The position numbers were made by a program, and so were the translations under genes. 64,000 nucleotides of DNA from Streptomyces sp. SW4. Lineage in GTDB: Bacteria > Actinomycetota > Actinomycetes > Streptomycetales > Streptomycetaceae. Where the stretch lies: contig QKWM01000004.1 of NCBI GenBank assembly GCA_003248315.1, positions 1,116,001 to 1,180,000 on the forward strand. The letters are read 5' to 3'. Below the pieces are notes generated by a model. That model searched no databases and had not been told where the DNA came from. It worked only from the letters and a program-made list of their open reading frames with translations. Positions within the stretch are counted from its first letter, which is position 1. Every line of letters begins with the position of its first letter. Shown here one piece after another: positions 63,271 through 64,000 of this stretch.

Positions 63271-63288
63271 GGTTGAAGGTTGAACTTC
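63271..63288. promoter_or_regulatory. Candidate operator upstream of the nitroreductase gene
   Basis: GGTTGAA is directly repeated (63271-63277 and 63278-63284), and GAAG-GTTGAA-CTTC (63275-63288) is a partial palindrome. The site lies about 75 nt before the ATG in an AT-richer stretch. The spacing would suit a MarR- or HxlR-type repressor, but no regulator gene is in view. Confidence 0.35.
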
Positions 63289-63363
63289 TTTGGCGTACGG
63301 TCATGTGTGTCAGCGGATCCGTGTACGACGACGGACCCGACGCAGTCCCGAGAAAGATCACGC

Positions 63364-63954
63364 ATGTCTCTCGTTCTTGACCCCGCCGCCCAGGACCTGC
63401 TGTTCCGCGAGGCGCGCACCGCGAACACCTTCACCGACGAGCCGGTGACCGACGAGCAGGTGCAGGCGATCTACGACCTGGTCAAGTACGGCCCGACCGC
63501 CTTCAACCAGTCCCCGCTGCGCATCACCCTGGTCCGCTCCCCCGAGGCCCGCGAGCGCCTGGTCCGGCACATGGCCGAGGGCAACCGGCCCAAGACCGCC
63601 GCCGCCCCGCTGGTCGCGATCCTGTCCGCGGACAACGAGTTCCACGAGGAGCTGCCCGAGCTCTTCCCGCACTTCCCGCAGGCCAAGGACGCCTTCTTCA
63701 GCGAGCGCCCGGTCCGGGAGAACTCCGCCGCGCTGAACGCCGCCCTCCAGGCCGGCTACTTCATCGTCGGCGTCCGCGCCGCCGGTCTGGCCGCCGGCCC
63801 GATGACCGGCCTCGACTTCGAGGGCGTGCGCAAGGAGTTCCTGGACGACGACCACACGCCGCTGATGGTGGTCAACATCGGCCGCCCCGGCCCCGACGCC
63901 TGGTTCCCGCGCTCCCCGCGCCTGGCGTACGAGCAGGTCGTCACGACGGTCTGA
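63364..63954 (+). CDS. Nitroreductase family protein (malonic semialdehyde reductase-like)
   Basis: An intact 196-residue flavoenzyme. Visible: FREARTANTFTDEPVTDEQV (FMN-phosphate-binding Arg/Thr region), YGPTAFNQSPLRITLVRS, ENSAALNAALQAGYFIVGVR and [17 protein letters not shown]. This is the RutE/HadB group that reduces malonic semialdehyde or quinone-like compounds with NAD(P)H and FMN. The ATG 63364 follows GAGAAAGATCACGC. Annotation names vary; the physiological substrate is not certain. Confidence 0.87.
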   Translation: MSLVLDPAAQDLLFREARTANTFTDEPVTDEQVQAIYDLVKYGPTAFNQSPLRITLVRSPEARERLVRHMAEGNRPKTAAAPLVAILSADNEFHEELPELFPHFPQAKDAFFSERPVRENSAALNAALQAGYFIVGVRAAGLAAGPMTGLDFEGVRKEFLDDDHTPLMVVNIGRPGPDAWFPRSPRLAYEQVVTTV

Positions 63955-64000
63955 GCACCGGCGCCCGCGCCCCGCGGCGTACGACGAAGGCCCCCGGCAC

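Overview
The window is actinobacterial and almost certainly Streptomyces. GC content is very high, codons end in G or C, and GTG/TTG starts and 4-nt ATGA/GTGA overlaps are common. Streptomyces hallmarks include a bldKA-E oligopeptide importer, mycothiol synthesis (mshB), XRE-DUF397 and SpoIIE/HATPase regulators, and polyphosphate glucokinase. From memory, the order of core genes (dapE, LOG family, folP2, DivIVA, tag; mshB; dapC, ferredoxin; typA next to an LpqW-like lipoprotein; ychF, ispH, xseA, xseB) parallels M. tuberculosis Rv1107-Rv1210. This is therefore mostly a conserved core segment with accessory insertions.

Layout. 0.3-15 kb: enoyl-CoA hydratase, tag/DivIVA/folP2/LOG/dapE, a lysozyme-like secreted protein, dapC and fdxA, a GNAT enzyme, a transglutaminase-like protein, a large envelope protein and mshB. 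14.7-18.3 kb: XRE-DUF397 pair and an S9 peptidase. 18.5-30.5 kb: two complete five-gene oligopeptide ABC operons back to back on the minus strand; the second is bldKA-E. 30.9-35.9 kb: typA and an LpqW-like lipoprotein, separated by a repeat array. 36.2-40.3 kb: succinate dehydrogenase/fumarate reductase sdhC-A-B. 40.3-50.2 kb: a GH18-like protein, a SpoIIE-type phosphatase, an anti-sigma kinase, Nudix, SPOR, GntR, a DUF4190-type protein and a subtilisin. 50.7-55.9 kb: an SDR, then a compact accessory cluster. 56-64 kb: ychF, a DUF6542 protein, ppgK, ispH, an APC permease, xseAB and a nitroreductase.

Two things deserve attention. First, the cluster at 51.6-55.9 kb joins a membrane zinc protease with a PqqD-like domain, an E1/ThiF adenylyltransferase with a PqqD-like N-terminus, a 25-residue peptide ending GGNGGS with a strong ribosome-binding site, and an M14 carboxypeptidase. 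It looks like an unassigned peptide-modification (RiPP or conjugation) system with no YcaO, lanthionine or radical-SAM enzyme. Second, about 53 one-base losses, all deletions and nearly all in short G or C runs, break 31 of about 56 genes, including genes normally essential (ispH, dapE, dapC). Restoring one base at each site makes every affected gene an exact codon multiple with family-typical sequence. I therefore treat them as consensus errors and annotate full-length genes across them.

Intergenic space holds several tandem or dispersed GC-rich repeats, several perfect hairpin terminators and one perfect operator-like palindrome. I found no tRNA or rRNA gene, CRISPR array, insertion sequence, integrase or attachment site.
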